Assembly (NCBI GenBank): GCA_025642065.1
Contig: JAODUP010000414.1
Span: forward strand, 85,001-149,000
Origin: Paralvinella palmiformis
Lineage: Eukaryota > Annelida > Polychaeta > Terebellida > Alvinellidae
DNA: 64,000 nucleotides
Direction of reading: 5' to 3'
Positions 1 through 10,927 of this stretch are shown piece after piece. How positions within the stretch are numbered: the first letter of the stretch is position 1; the number at the start of each line of letters is the position of its first letter. Position numbers and translations under genes: made by a program. Under the pieces are notes generated by a model. That model searched no databases, had not been told where the DNA came from, and was given only the letters and a program-made list of their open reading frames with translations.

Positions 1-260
1 TGACAATCGGAGATGACGTCGGAGCCCGGCAGCCAAAAAAGAAATGGCCGCCAAACCGGAAGTGGGTCGGCGTAATGAGTGATACTGCGGGGTCAGAGGT
101 GAGATGGCGGCCATTTTGATGGCCGCTTGTGATCGTTATACCGAAAGCGAGATAAGATGTACTGAGTTTGACCTCTACTCACAGTTGTCAAGGTCATTGT
201 TTAGATGGCTGCTGGTTGTAGCCATTGATGGGAAATTGTATCTGTCGTGTGCAGGGATTT
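1..260. other. Unassigned non-coding DNA with promoter-type motifs
   Basis: No convincing coding frame. The stretch carries a CRE half-like TGACGTC near 14, ACCGGAAGT near 55 and repeated ATGGCGGCC/ATGGCCGC words (41-50, 104-125), which resemble ETS and YY1 sites. It could be the edge of a regulatory region; no gene is seen to go with it. Confidence 0.4.
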
Positions 261-633
261 TGGGTATGTTTTCGTGGGTATGTGGCGAATGGTATGTTGT
301 GGTGGGTACATAGAGGTGGGTATATCGTGATGGGTATAATGTGGTGGGTATTTGGTGTGTTGGGTATATTTTGGCTGGTATAATATTGTGGGTATTTGTT
401 AATAGGTATACAGTGTTGGGTATATTTGGGTGGGTATGTTGTGGTGCTACATAGTGTTATGATGATTATATTGTGGTGGGTATACTGTGGTGGGTATGTT
501 GTAGTGGGTATGTTGTTGTGGGTATATTGAGGTGGGTACATAATAATAACTATAATGGGTTGGATATGTTGTAATGGGTGTGTTGAAGTGGGTATGTTGT
601 AGTAAAGTGTGTGTGTGTGTGTGTGTGTGTGTG
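261..633. repeat. 12-bp minisatellite followed by (GT)n
   Basis: Diverged tandem copies of roughly GTGGGTATGTTG run from 261 to about 606, then a (GT)n run of 27 bases. Open frames on both strands here are translations of the repeat. Confidence 0.9.
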
Positions 634-1129
634 GTTGGAGAGAGGGGGGGTTATGGTTACCCGAAGAAATCATTCATTTGATGGTCACCGCCAAGGTCAC
701 GCCACCTGGCGACCGCTGACCACTAACCACGCGCTAATTGCATTCAGATCAAGTCACATGACTGTCATGGCGGCTGTCACGTGCTGCTCACCTTAAATTT
801 GATTTACAAGTTGAAACAAGAATAGCCAATTTGGTATTAATACCAGAGCTCCCATATACCACATGAGACACACATAAAGCGCACGGTGGGTATATTATCC
901 GATTTCCTATCGACACCCAACCTATATTGGACATATCATAAGATACCCATCAGGGATCTTCGATTATGCCACTGCCGGATACCCAATGTTATCTGTCCTA
1001 AAGATGCCCAATTGGACGCCACCCGGGTTTTCAGCAGGTGGGCTCTAAATGCCCCCTGGGTACAGGAACTCTTCAACACCCACTTTACACCCATTTGGAA
1101 CTAGACACCGACCGGGTACAACATTTTAG
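634..1129. other. Unassigned non-coding DNA
   Basis: No coding signal seen. The site CGCCACCTGGCG near 699 resembles a CTCF-type core, and a TCACGTG E-box lies near 777. From 886 onward scattered CCCAnTGGGT-like words foreshadow the repeat that follows. Confidence 0.5.
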
Positions 1130-1310
1130 AAACCCATTGGGTAGCTAACACTAGACACCCAGTGGGTACACGACACTAGGCACCCAGTGGGTGTCTGCTA
1201 ACAGACACCCAATGGGCCCACCAACATCCACCCAATCAGCCCACCAAACAGACACACAATGGGGCCACCATCAAACACCCAATGGGCCAACTAACATATA
1301 CAAAATGAAC
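1130..1310. repeat. Short tandem repeat of ACACCCAGTGGGTAC type
   Basis: Diverged tandem copies of ACACCCAnTGGGyAC with a period of about 25-30 bp. The CCCAnTGGG core is itself a short inverted repeat, so each unit can form a small hairpin. Confidence 0.75.
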
Positions 1311-2030
1311 ACTCACTGGTCAACTAATCCAATATTTATCATTTATTTGCGTATTTATTTTACGATTTAAAGTCCTTAGACCGGACCGCGTATTCTAAAG
1401 ACTTCGTATTAGGGCTAAGCCGGGGTTGATACAGACCCGTACACTATGGCACCAACCTCATCTGACCAGGTTATATCCAGTTTCTATATCCCATATTACA
1501 GTCGTGTCAATTAGTGGACAGGCGAATTATTAACAGCCGGTTGATGGATTCGAACCAAGAAGCGCCCGTATTTTAGACGACCACGTTCGCATTGAACCAT
1601 CACCTGTCACAGTACCCCATCAGATCCCGACAGAGTGACACGGAACAGACCTCGCCAGAGATGTTCTATCTATCCAGAAAATATTAAATAATATTGTCTT
1701 CGGAAACCTCATTATCGTATACCAGCGGGAATCCCCCGAGAGAGAGAGGGGGGGGGGAGACGTCGGGATCAATTTAGAGGACACAATAGACAATAAAGAT
1801 GGGTTTGAATACTGAAGAAGATATTAAAAAAGTAGACAAATGCGGAGACATCAGTCATTTGAGAGGACATCGCGACATGACAAGATACTTGGCTACGGCG
1901 ACAAAAAAATGGTGCTAATGATTACAACAACAACAACAACAACAACAATAACAATAACAATAATAATAATTGATTTGAGTAAATATTAGTATATTAATTA
2001 TCGTTAATTACCACCATTAAAGCACTTACA
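1311..2030. other. Unassigned non-coding DNA
   Basis: No gene seen. Holds a tRNA-like fragment (annotated separately), a GAGAG/poly-G run at 1740-1760 and a (CAA)n/(TAA)n run at 1924-1970. Confidence 0.5.
1541..1612 (-). repeat. tRNA-like SINE head
   Basis: Read on the minus strand this has a B-box-like GGTTCGAATCC preceded at tRNA spacing by an A-box-like GATGGTTCAATGCGAAC. No recognisable SINE body follows, so it is most likely a truncated or old tRNA-derived element, not a functional tRNA gene. Confidence 0.45.
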
Positions 2031-2400
2031 TCTCTCTATTAAATTTCTCTATTACATCTCTCTATTACACCTCTATTACACCTTACTATTACACCTCTCT
2101 ATTACAAACTCTCTATTACACCTCTATGTTACATCTCACTAGTACGCGCCTCTATTACACCGTTAAGTTACGTCTCCCTATTACATCTGTCTATTACACC
2201 TGTCTATTACACCTGTCTATTACACCTCTCTGTTACACCTTTATGCTACACCTCTATGTCACGTCTTTCCAGTACACGTCTCTATTACACCTCTATGTTA
2301 TGTCTCTCTATTACACCCCTCTATTACACCTCTCTATTACACCCCTATGCTAGACCTCCTCTCAAGTACACGCCTTTATTACATCTGTCTATTACACCTC
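2031..2400. repeat. 12-bp minisatellite (CTCTCTATTACA type)
   Basis: About 30 diverged tandem units of CTCTCTATTACA/CCTCTATTACAC. Open frames across it (Leu-Tyr-Tyr-Thr type translations) are repeat-encoded. Confidence 0.9.
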
Positions 2401-3110
2401 ACTCCAGAATTGCTGCCATTTTATATTCTGTCCACGGCCTCGCGGTCACGTGACCCAGCCCCTGGGCAGATCGTTCATCGATTATCGCTCGCTATCGAGA
2501 ACGAGGCTCGCCCGCCGTCACATTGACGGAATTCGGAGCTATCTCTGGACGCCGCTTGGCGGCGCTCAGTGTCGGCGGCCAACTACTACAGGAAGCCGTG
2601 GGTGGAATTATGTCGTGCGCATGCGCAGTGGAAATGAGGTGTGCGACGTCGGCATTGTAACCGGAAATACGTCATTATATAGCCGGTAGCACGTGACCAG
2701 AAACGGCCGACTTGACGTGCGCGAATGAGAATGACTGGTTAGCTGGGTGAGTGAGTGGGTGAGTGAGTCTATGTGTTGGCGGCGGATTGATTGATTAATC
2801 CATGGATGGATGGATGGATGGATGTAATAAAGTATATTACGCCGACCGGAAATATGTGTACGACGCCCCGTCGATGGTGTGCACCAGTTAGTCTTTTAGT
2901 TCTGGTTTCGAGTCCCACTTCTGGCTGTCAATTTGCTCACTGATCAGTCAATTAAAAGTCATAAAGACAACATCAATTAAATAAGAAAACACGATCTCAC
3001 AGAAACAAAACTTCTTTGGACTGCAATCAATTCTCAAACGGCAGTCGCTTCCTGTCTGCAGTCGCTATGGCATAAACGACTCTAGCCCCCTCCCTTCTGG
3101 ATCAACCCTG
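2401..3110. other. Unassigned non-coding DNA, CpG-rich at the left
   Basis: No gene recognised. 2420-2710 is CpG-rich with GGTCACGTGACC near 2446, a CGCATGCGCA (NRF1-like) word near 2619 and a CACGTG near 2691. (GGAT)n lies at 2804-2823. GGTTTCGAGTCCC near 2906 is a solitary B-box-like word. Confidence 0.45.
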
Positions 3111-3915
3111 AATTCGACGCTGAACCGTCGGAGGGAGTCGTATTTCGGTTCGTTTCCGGTTTTGGATATTCAAAGATGGCGGCGATTGTCTTGTCTTTAC
3201 GTCGCCATGTCGTATCCGGACTGACCCATCCAGACTCTATCCACTTCCGGTGTTAAATATTGACAGAGAGGAAGTGAATTTCAAGAGCCTGCCACGACAG
3301 TTGTCGTGTGGCTAGGTCAGGTGATGGGCCTACATTTAACAGCGCGACGCCGTGCGTACCGAGAATACTATTGTGACGTCATCAGATCAGGATCGTCGCG
3401 ATATAAAGCGCGGCGGTTTCCATTTCGTGTTGTTCGATGCGCAACCGATTACTATGGCGATCACGTGCTCGATCGGCTCCACGAGCACGGACGCCATCTG
3501 GTGACAAACAGTCAGATTACATGAGTGGTCGGCAGTCGTAACCGGATCCAGACGTTGCCCCTGCGCGGAGATAAATTCGTCACGTGCTCCGCCTTCGTCG
3601 GCGATAACAAGCCGAAATGTCGCAGTAAAAGTCGGCTAATTGGCACGTGATCGCACGTGCTCACACGTGATCGCACGTGATGACACGAGCGAGAAGTTGC
3701 CACGGCGTCGGCCATTTAACCCTCGCGCCAGCCGCGGAGCGACGACGCCAGGTGGTGCCACTGGCCGTATCTTCGGAGCCAAAATGGCCACTTAGTCGAC
3801 GATCGACGAAATGGCTGCCACTCGTAATAAGATCAGAACTTAGACGGGCCACGTGATAAGCCAACGTGGTCGCTGTCCGCCTATCGAGGGCTTTTAGTTT
3901 CGTCACGTGACCCAC
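3111..3915. promoter_or_regulatory. CpG-rich block with a dense CACGTG cluster
   Basis: Ten or so CACGTG hexamers fall between 3460 and 3910, including four within about 40 bp at 3644-3680. AAGATGGCGGCG (3174), ACTTCCGGT (3243) and GTGACGTCATC (3374) are also present. The combination is typical of metazoan housekeeping promoters, but no transcript or coding exon is visible, so a regulatory role is inferred. Confidence 0.4.
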
Positions 3916-3999
3916 AGACATCTTGTTTCGTTCGGTAACTGATGGATGTCTTTCTTTGGAAAATAATTTATTCTCTTTGAATGTTTATTGTTATAAAAT

Positions 4000-4002
<3 letters not shown>

Positions 4003-4044
<42 letters not shown>

Positions 4045-4048
4045 GATA

Positions 4049-4099
<51 letters not shown>

Positions 4100-4110
4100 T
4101 ATAGATAGAT
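4003..4110. repeat. (AT)n followed by (ATAG)n
   Basis: Pure AT dinucleotides, then about 15 copies of the tetranucleotide ATAG. The array abuts the tail of the minus-strand SINE at 4111, a usual place for simple-repeat growth. Confidence 0.95.
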
Positions 4111-4268
4111 GATGATTGATGTTTTACGGCCACTTTTGTGCACACGGTAGGCTAAAGGGGCCGAGCGACCTCCAAAGGTAATGAAGCGAAGATTTGCCCA
4201 CGCCGAGATTCGAACTCAGGTGGTAGTGATCTGTGATCCAACGCACTACCAATTAGACTACGGAGGCG

Positions 4269-4270
<2 letters not shown>
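4111..4270 (-). mobile_element. SINE-A copy with internal deletion
   Basis: Minus-strand copy of the dominant SINE of the window (my label SINE-A, best copy 62691-62880). The ATC-type tail is at 4111 and the tRNA-like head, ending in GGCGCCTCCG-like sequence, is at 4270. About 26 bp of the body between the GAAGCGAAG block and GCCCACG are missing compared with full copies. Confidence 0.9.
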
Positions 4271-4338
<68 letters not shown>

Positions 4339-4464
4339 AAAAGATACACACATAAAATAAATAAACTAATCCATATATTATTAACCCGACAGATAAACAG
4401 ACAGACAAACAGACAGACAGACAGGCAGACATACATACATACAGACAGACAGACAGACAGGCAT

Positions 4465-4505
<41 letters not shown>

Positions 4506-4530
4506 GAGACAGTCAATCAGACAGACAGAC
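4271..4530. repeat. (AT)n and (ACAG)n microsatellites
   Basis: A 66-base AT run directly abuts the 5' end of the SINE, followed by about 55 bp of AT-rich unique DNA and a long ACAG/ACAT array (4389-4530). Confidence 0.95.
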
Positions 4531-4614
4531 GTTGATACCAATCAAATTTAATTTAATATCGTTGTCGTCTCTCGGCTTATAATCAGAGACGACTGACATG
4601 ATCACGTGTTCACG

Positions 4615-4659
<45 letters not shown>

Positions 4660-5173
4660 CACGTGACAGGTAGATAATTAATTAATCATTTCCGGATTAG
4701 ATTCTCCCAAGCCGCCATCTTGAACCGATATGCTGATTACTTGACGCAACTTCCGGTAGGCGAGGGAGAGAGAAACACGGAGATCGAGGCTTTGGCCGGT
4801 GACTATGGGTAGCGAACCCGCAGCACTGCTCCTATCATAAGCACGTCACCGCCTGCGCCATCGTTCTAGAAACTGGATTAAACCCGACGAGCTCCAATCG
4901 TAATTTCTAATCGATTTTTGTCTCGTTAGAGGAAGTTTATGGAGATTCGAATCCCTCATAAAACGTAACGAGATTATTCTAAAACTGATAAATTAAGCAG
5001 CGACAAAGATATTGCAATATATTTGCAATTTTTGCAATTCTACTTTTAATAGATTTACAATGTTTTAAATTTTTTTTAAATTCACAGTTAACAAAAATTG
5101 TAATGTTTACATGGCTTATAATTTTGACGATTTCCCCTCATTTGGAGTTTTCCTTGATGTTGCAGTTCTTCAG
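4531..5173. other. Unassigned non-coding DNA
   Basis: Contains (CA)n(GA)n at 4615-4658, ACTTCCGGT near 4748, GCCATCTTG near 4713, and AT-rich sequence with several TTGCAAT words from 5010. No gene seen. Confidence 0.5.
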
Positions 5174-5335
5174 GATGTTTGACGTATTACTGCCACTTTT
5201 GTGCACACGGTAGGCTAAATGTAATGAAGCGAAGTGAAAGATGAAACACCCTTCTGATATGCACACTCTGAGATTCGAATTCAGGTGGTAGTGATCTGAT
5301 GTCCAACGCGCTACCAACTAGACCACGGAGGCGCC
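5174..5335 (-). mobile_element. SINE-A copy, internally deleted
   Basis: Minus strand. It lacks the GGGCCGAGCGACCTCCAAAG block between the AGGCTAAAT and GTAATGAAGCG parts of the body. The tRNA-like head (box-B complement ATTCGAATTC, head end GGAGGCGCC) is well kept. Confidence 0.9.
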
Positions 5336-5369
5336 TAATTTAACGGTTCTTAACGCCTGCTGCAATATG

Positions 5370-5570
5370 TTTCCACTCTTGCAACGTTTACAAGGTTTGT
5401 TGTAGTCTTGCAACTCTTACATTTCTTTCCAATGTCTGCAATTCTCCAAGACACGCATTCGTTGTAATGTCTGGTGTATTTCGACATTTAAAAAAAGATG
5501 TCTGCGATGCTTGCAGCGCTTGCAATATATACAACGCTTGCAACGCTCCGAATGTTTGCAGCGTATGGTG
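5370..5570. repeat. Degenerate CTTGCAACG repeat
   Basis: Irregular tandem copies of CTTGCAACG/TTTGCAGCG with 9-30 bp spacing. Related TTGCAA words upstream of the SINE at 5174 suggest that the SINE landed inside or beside this repeat. Confidence 0.6.
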
Positions 5571-6259
5571 CGAGATGGTGATTGATGTTCGAGTCACGTG
5601 ACTACGATAACTGGATGACGTGACCAGAGATCGAGATAAAAATGGTGGATGTATTATTTCCGGTGGCCAATAATTAACACGTGGCGACACCTGCCGCTGA
5701 TTGCGTACGGCCAATGGCGCCATCTGATGGATATTATATAAGCTGCGAATTTAGCCTATCCTGTAGAGCGCTCTGGACGATATCGAAGAACACGAGTTCG
5801 AGGCCGGCAGTTAGAAAGACTGCAACGTCGCGTCTGATACCACCATGTCATTTGAGACAGCATAGAATACACGTGGCAATTGATGGCAAACAAGAACACG
5901 TGACGTGACCATGTGACATGATTGACGCGCACCTCGACCTAAGCCAGGGCAGCTACCGCATCGCACATCACTTCCGCTAGGCGGCGTTTCTCGGGCTAGT
6001 CACCATTCCGGATCGGCAACGCACGTGACCGAGAATACGAATGGCCGACGATGGCGGGTCCTGGCAGTTGTCGACGCCATTTTGTTTCGCTTACAGGCGA
6101 ATTAAATGGAAGTTATTCTGGAGAATGTCAGCTAAAGGTCAGAAAAAAACGATCCGGAAGAAGAGAGAATTTGGCAAACAAAATACTGGATCGGAATGTG
6201 ACGTCACTTTTGTTTGTTCCCTTATTATTGTTTAGTGAGTTAACGACGATGACAATAAC
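5571..6259. other. Unassigned DNA rich in E-box and CRE words
   Basis: No gene seen. CACGTG occurs near 5597, 5681, 5870, 5897 and 6022. GTGACGTCAC lies near 6197, GCTAGGCGGCG near 5976, and ATGGCGCCATCTG near 5713. Short overlapping frames around 6040-6350 have no recognisable domain. Confidence 0.4.
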
Positions 6260-6264
6260 AACGA

Positions 6265-6333
<69 letters not shown>

Positions 6334-6386
6334 CACTACAGCAATTATAATGTAACCATGAAAACACGCCGTACACTCTATGTGTA

Positions 6387-6435
<49 letters not shown>
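6260..6435. repeat. (CAA)n, (TAA)n and (TA)n microsatellites
   Basis: (CAA)n passes directly into (TAA)n by 6301. After 65 bp of unique sequence an AT dinucleotide run covers 6396-6435. Confidence 0.95.
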
Positions 6436-6438
<3 letters not shown>

Positions 6439-6688
6439 TGTCTTATATCTAATGTCCTTTTTTTAATGAAGCAATAACACAATATTCATCATCTATTTTG
6501 ACCTGACATATATACATATATACAGGTATATTAGTTCAAGCTCATATTAATATATGATGGTTTTTATGACGGAAGATACTCAACAAATGAAAATAAATAA
6601 TATTATGAAATCGACGAACTGGTTTTATTATCTGACAAAGTTGTGGGATTATTATTATTATTATTATTAAAATGACTAAAACAATCAC

Positions 6689-6725
<37 letters not shown>

Positions 6726-7147
6726 CCCCAATAATCTCTGATACTCATATAACTAAATATCAGTTCGACTGCATGCAGTATTACTGACTCACTGCACAAC
6801 TATCACATCCGGATCAACTCCCCGAACACCTTCCGTCAAGGTCAAGGCCAAGTTACATTCTCGAATCGCCACCATATCCCCATATCTGTTACATGTGTGT
6901 GCCCCGGTGGCGAGCGCCCCCTAGTGGACGCTCCATATAACCTCCACTTACTCCTGATCCGGAATTCAATCAGCTTTCATGTCACGTGATGTTAAATGGG
7001 ACCTTCACCCGGGCAGCCAGCTTGTCTACTGGATACGTCGTTTTGTTTACAGAGTGTGTAGGCATTTTACAGTCTGATGTGACATTGTTTACATATTGTA
7101 TCATCTTATTTATATGTGGCATCACATTGCTTTGTCACTTTCTTTGA

Positions 7148-7188
<41 letters not shown>

Positions 7189-7199
7189 AATTATGGTTC
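6436..7199. other. Unassigned DNA with inverted trinucleotide runs
   Basis: (TTA)n at 6650-6669 and (AAT)n at 6690-6725 are complementary and about 20 bp apart, so they can fold into a hairpin. An AT run lies at 7151-7187. No coding signal. Confidence 0.5.
6914..6931 (-). promoter_or_regulatory. CTCF-like motif
   Basis: GCGCCCCCTAGTGGACGC is the complement of a sequence containing CCACTAGGGGGCGC, a close match to the conserved bilaterian CTCF core. Binding is inferred from the motif alone. Confidence 0.4.
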
Positions 7200-7415
7200 A
7201 CTGTACATGCTATATCACAATGCTTACACAAAGTTATCATGTGTACAGGTTATATCACAATGTTTACACATAGTTATCATGTGTACAGGCTGTATCACCA
7301 TGTTTACACACAGTTATCATGTGTACAAATTATATGACACATGCATACAGACAATGATCATGTTGGTAGATTGGGTCAGTATGTGTAGATGCTGTGATCC
7401 AGGGTGTACAGGCTG
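7200..7415 (-). repeat. 40-bp minisatellite, array 1
   Basis: About five units with an exact 40 bp step (TATATCACA-type landmarks at 7211, 7251, 7291, 7331). The complement of the unit aligns along its whole length, at about 75% identity by eye, to the 40 bp unit at 9653-10110. The two arrays are therefore inverted members of one minisatellite family. Confidence 0.85.
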
Positions 7416-8406
7416 TCTCACTTTGGTCGCTACAGGAGATCCACCGGATAATGCTAGTCGTCTACAAATGATTACCATATCACGTGATGGCCGACTCGAG
7501 AATACGGACTGTAACCGTAATCCGACTTCTGCCCGGATCAGAGGAAGTGGATCTCGTTTATCGTTTCGAACTTGATCCGCCGTATCCAGATCGCACACTG
7601 ACAGGCAGGCACTCCGGAACGTCGCACGCTGCCACATATATGCAATTATATGGGTGACCTATATCAGTTATACAGACTTTGTTCGTTATAATAGGCTTCG
7701 TAGACTGCCACCTACCGGAATTCCATGTCCAGTGATCCAGGACAGGGACCGTGGTGGCGGAGTGATGTACTGAATGATAAACCCACCCTTGAGACACGGC
7801 CCGGACAGGGGTTTCAACGCCGGGGGCTAGAGGTATGCGGCTGAACGCGCTATCGGTCGGCCCCTTTGAGATACCCCCAGGTAATTGAGTAACTGATCGC
7901 CTTGTACGTAGATCGTATGTTAGCGTAGAATATCCGGAGTGATCCAGACAGTTTCAGAACAATCATGGTTTGTTAAAATGTCACCCTGTAACATACCCAA
8001 ACCTAATCATCCCTATAAACCTCCCCCCCCCCTCCTTCCCCCCCCCCCCTGAAAAAACACAAAATGTTGTACCATTCTCTGTTTTGTAAATAATTAATTT
8101 TGTTTGAATCTCGATTTGGGGAGGTGGGCATTATTTATGACCGGGGGGAGGGGGTTGGGTCAATCCAACGATGGCGCGGCGGAAACCGGACACCGAATAC
8201 AGTTTTCGGGAAGCCACCAGTTTTTTTAAGCAACTCTGTAACAATGTCCAGGATCGTGTCAGGATCAATACTGAACCTGGTCGTCCATTTTTAGATTATC
8301 ATCCTAATCCTCATCCTCCTCATCCTCCTCATCCTCATCATTCAGCTGACATCTTAACGTTTCATTGTCAAATTTTAAATAGTTTTCCCCAAAGTTAATG
8401 CCAATG
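7416..8406. other. Unassigned non-coding DNA
   Basis: No gene recognised. Contains poly-C tracts (8021-8050), a CATCCTCCT-type run (8300-8345) and, at 8395-8406, TTAATGCCAATG, the left target-site duplication of the next SINE. Confidence 0.5.
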
Positions 8407-8614
8407 ATGATGATGATTGATGATTGATGATGATTGATGTTTTACCGCCACTTTTGTGCACATGGCAGGCTAAATGGGCCGAGCGACCTCCAGTGGTAAT
8501 GAAACGAAGTCAAAGATGAAACGCCCTTCAGATATGCCCACGCCGAGATTCGAACTCAGGTGGTAGTGATCAATGGTCGAACACGCTACCGTTAGACCAA
8601 GGAGGCGCCCTTAA
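8407..8614 (-). mobile_element. SINE-A, full length, with target-site duplication
   Basis: Minus-strand copy with a long GATGATTGATGATG-type tail at the left and the tRNA-like head at the right. It is flanked by perfect 12 bp direct repeats TTAATGCCAATG at 8395-8406 and 8615-8626, as expected for LINE-driven retroposition. Its box-B complement (TTCGAACTC) is intact. Confidence 0.95.
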
Positions 8615-9059
8615 TTAATGCCAATGTGTCGTAAAATAACATCCATCCATCAATCCATCCATCCACCAATCCATCCATCCATCCATTTTAGATTGCTAAC
8701 GAAGCTGGATCTAAAACCAGGACTTTCGAAACGATCCCAATCGGGTTATGTATTAATAACCGATCCCATTGTCTAATTTGACCACGTGACGGAACTAACC
8801 ACGCGATGCTTTAATCTGAAATACCCCTCCTCCAGAAATAAATGATTAATTAGTAAAATAAATTATAGATTACTTTAACCGGCCTGTTCTAAAATTGTCG
8901 ATTCTGCGACGTTTCCGCCACTTTTCGGCCACCCGGTAAAAACCGAATATACCCATTGTTAAATTTACCACAAAGAGAAACATACGTCGAAAATTCATTT
9001 ATATGATTTTTTTAAAAATTATCATCATAGTTTCGCGAAAAGATGCAAAACCTTTCATG
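8615..9059. other. Unassigned non-coding DNA
   Basis: Begins with the SINE target duplication, then AATGTGTCGTAAAATAACA and a (CATC)n run. A near-identical word (AGTGTGTCGTTAAACAACA) also ends a stretch beside the SINE at 47363, so this may be the tail of a second repeat family. No gene seen. Confidence 0.4.
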
Positions 9060-9223
9060 GCGATTGATGTTTTACGGCCACCTAAATGGGCCGAGCGACC
9101 TCCAGAAGTAATGAAGCGAAGTCAAAGATGAAACACCCTTCAGATATGCCCACGCCGAGATTCGAACGCGGGTGATAGCGATCTGTGGTCCAACACGCTA
9201 CCGCTAGACGACGGAGGCGCCCT
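9060..9223 (-). mobile_element. SINE-A copy, short internal deletion
   Basis: Minus strand. The TTTTGTGCACACGGTAGG block is missing between GGCCAC and CTAAATGGGCC. Flanking CAAAACCTTT and CAAAACCCTT may be an imperfect target-site duplication. Confidence 0.9.
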
Positions 9224-9652
9224 CAAAACCCTTCCGGAAGTGGAACGTATAACGGGATTCATTGGGAGCCAGTTTGTGTTATAATTCGCCGCTAAAGAAG
9301 CGCATATGCCGCGAATGCTTTTATAGTAGGTTGAGCCAACATCAGACAAAAATGGCCAACTACTGGCTGAAATGATAGCATATTGATAAATCGCGCTCCT
9401 ATGACGACGACATAGAAAATGGAGGAATCGGGATTTATGTGAAAAATAGTCGCCGAGTTAATAATATCCGGTTTGGGGAGGATTGGACGGGGGGTGGGTG
9501 GTGTATTAGTGCTGGTTAGTGTACGCTTAATTAGCAATAAGACACACACACATACACACACATACACACACTCACACACACCTAGACGTAGTAACACAGT
9601 CGGTATACATGACAAATACGTGCCCGTACACATCATAACTGCTTGTAAGCCG
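9224..9652. other. Unassigned non-coding DNA
   Basis: No gene recognised. TTCCGGAAGTGG lies near 9232 and a (CACA)/(CATACA) run at 9541-9580. Confidence 0.45.
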
Positions 9653-9829
9653 AGTGACACAGCCTGTACGCATGCGTGAAGGTTGGCTGTAAAGGTGGTG
9701 ACGCAGTTTGTCCGCATAATAACAGTCTGTAAACAATGTGACACAGTTTGTACACACGTTAACTGTCTGTAAACACGATGACACGCTTTGTACCTATAGT
9801 AACTGTCTGTAAACAACGTGACACAACTT
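9653..9829 (+). repeat. 40-bp minisatellite, array 2, left part
   Basis: Units step by exactly 40 bp (GTGAC landmarks at 9698, 9738, 9778, 9818) with the theme TTTGTACACA...AACTGTCTGTAAAC. The array is broken by the SINE at 9830 and resumes at 10017. Confidence 0.9.
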
Positions 9830-10016
9830 GATGATCATTAATGTTTTGAGGCCACTTTTGTAAACACGGTAGGCTAAATGGGTCGAGCGACCTCCAAGGG
9901 TAATGAAGCGAAGTCAAAGATGAAACACCCTTCAGATATGCCCACGCCAAGATTCGAACTCAGGTGGTAGTGATCTGTGATCCAACGCGCTGCCAGTTAG
10001 ACAGCGGAGGTGCCCC
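9830..10016 (-). mobile_element. SINE-A inserted in the minisatellite
   Basis: Minus-strand, near full-length copy whose two ends both abut 40 bp repeat sequence, so it inserted after the array formed. Box B and the body are recognisable; the tail is only a short GATGATCATTAATG, suggesting decay. I see no clear target duplication. Confidence 0.95.
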
Positions 10017-10110
10017 AGTATGTAAACACAGTGACACGGTTTGTACTTATAACAATTGTCTGTAAACAGTGTGGCACACTTTGTACACATAACACCTGCC
10101 TGTAAACATA
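10017..10110 (+). repeat. 40-bp minisatellite, array 2, right part
   Basis: Two to three further units (GTAAACACAGTGACACGG, GTAAACAGTGTGGCACAC) continue the same array on the far side of the SINE. Confidence 0.85.
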
Positions 10111-10690
10111 TTGATTTTGTATACGATTCATCACTGTCTGTGTCGTACAGGACACACAGACAGAAAGAGACGAAATATGAAGGATCAAGACCTACACTCA
10201 TAAAGAAATGAGAAATTCCTTAAAGAAACGGAACTCGATTTTTGGCCATAAATTAACAAAAGGGAAATAAATCAATCAGAAAGTGGCGGGAAACTGTCTG
10301 TATCGTCTGCCATTAGAGTTCTATTCGTTCGGATTATGTCTAATGGGATTTCACCCTATGGGATTCTGCCCACTAGCAGCCATTCCGACTGGATCAAGTC
10401 CACTCGGATTATATCCCCTAGGATCCTGTCCACTTTCATCGTGTAAGTTATAATCCTATTCAGTGGGATCCTCACCTTTGGGATCCCTATCTGGATATCT
10501 TAGAAGAGGCGGGAAAGTATCCGTATCGTCTGCCATCTGTCTGTCACGTGATCGTCAACTTGATTATATCAAGATTTTGTAGACCTCTCTAGAATGTCCA
10601 GAACACGTCACGTGATATGGTAATTCCGGATCTGATCGTCACGGACAGGAAAATAGAAATGGTTGCGTATTCGGAAGGTTCCTTCAGACC
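10111..10690. other. Unassigned DNA with a degenerate GGATTnTGTCCACT repeat
   Basis: Between 10310 and 10500 words such as GGATTATGTC, GGATTCTGCCCACT and GGATCCTGTCCACT recur every 16-20 bp. CACGTG occurs near 10546 and 10608. No coding signal. Confidence 0.5.
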
Positions 10691-10761
10691 ATCTATCTGT
10701 CTGTCTGTCTGTTACTCAACTAGTTTCTCTCTTCTCCCTCCCTCTATCTCTCTCTCACACC

Positions 10762-10792
<31 letters not shown>

Positions 10793-10877
10793 ATATTTTA
10801 TCTATCTACCAATCTTTCTATGTTTCTGTCGCAAACAAACATGCTAACTAAATTGTATACATATATACAACACATAG

Positions 10878-10925
<48 letters not shown>
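10691..10925. repeat. (TCTG)n, (ATCT)n and (CA)n microsatellites
   Basis: Short TCTG run near 10695, ATCT run at 10764-10792 and a CA run at 10881-10925, separated by pyrimidine-rich or AT-rich spacers. Confidence 0.9.
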
Positions 10926-10927
<2 letters not shown>

